Part shown: positions 12,533 through 12,533 of the stretch, one piece after another
Layout of the letters: every line of letters starts with the position of its first letter
Numbering within the stretch: the first letter of the stretch is position 1
Source: an uncultured Bacilli bacterium
GTDB lineage: Bacteria; Bacillota_I; Bacilli_A; RF39; UBA660
Direction of reading: 5' to 3'
NCBI GenBank assembly: GCA_947585885.1
Contig: CANPXI010000018.1
Coordinates: 1-12,533, forward strand
Length of the DNA stretch: 12,533 bases
Position numbers and translations under genes: made by a program
The notes under the pieces: generated by a model
Database searches by the model: none
Seen by the model: the letters and a program-made list of their open reading frames with translations, nothing else
Told to the model about the DNA's origin: nothing

Positions 12533-12533
12533 T

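Overview
The window comes from a very AT-rich, low-G+C Gram-positive bacterium (Bacillota, Bacilli-like). It uses standard TGG tryptophan codons, strong AGGAGG ribosome sites, bL33 and EF-P of Bacillus type, and homologues of the endospore proteins SpoIIIAH, GerE and GerM. The gene set would suit an uncultured gut Bacilli lineage, but the exact taxon cannot be read from the sequence.

Left part (1-2310): the 3' end of a secreted or surface protein with an InlB-type (Listeria-Bacteroides) repeat and GLUG-like repeats. A convergent small gene on the minus strand encodes a predicted phage/mobile-element BECR-fold nuclease-like domain. Between the two ends lies an elaborate, comparatively GC-rich nested hairpin (1639-1706) that includes the stop codon of the minus gene.

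Core part (2311-7727): housekeeping and sporulation genes. rpmB (bL28, minus) is divergent from nfo (endonuclease IV), which overlaps a convergent DUF2624-like gene. rpmG-efp follow as an operon, then an unrecognised acidic protein of 389 residues, then spoIIIAH, gerE and gerM, and a tRNA-Arg(UCU) on the minus strand. In Bacillus efp lies beside the spoIIIA operon, and gerE lies close to gerM, so the sporulation genes look like a condensed version of known neighbourhoods. A sigma-K-like promoter motif precedes gerE.

Right part (7805-11514): an ATP-grasp ligase of the D-aspartate ligase type, then a compact bacteriocin locus. The locus holds a peptidase C39-ABC transporter (PCAT) followed by two tiny genes, absent from a long-ORF search, encoding peptides of 43 and 53 residues. 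Each has a 12-residue double-glycine leader, a hydrophobic core with a GxxxG motif and one C-terminal cysteine. They look like a two-peptide (class IIb-like) bacteriocin that the PCAT protein trims and exports. No immunity or HlyD-type gene is visible.

Right edge (11529-12533): a dinD homologue directly behind the bacteriocin terminator, with no promoter of its own. Two tandem sigma-A promoters then drive a 17-codon ORF that contains a run of seven G. The ORF is enclosed by a 10-bp inverted repeat whose second arm ends in T at the last bases of the window, which resembles an attenuator or the edge of a repeated element.
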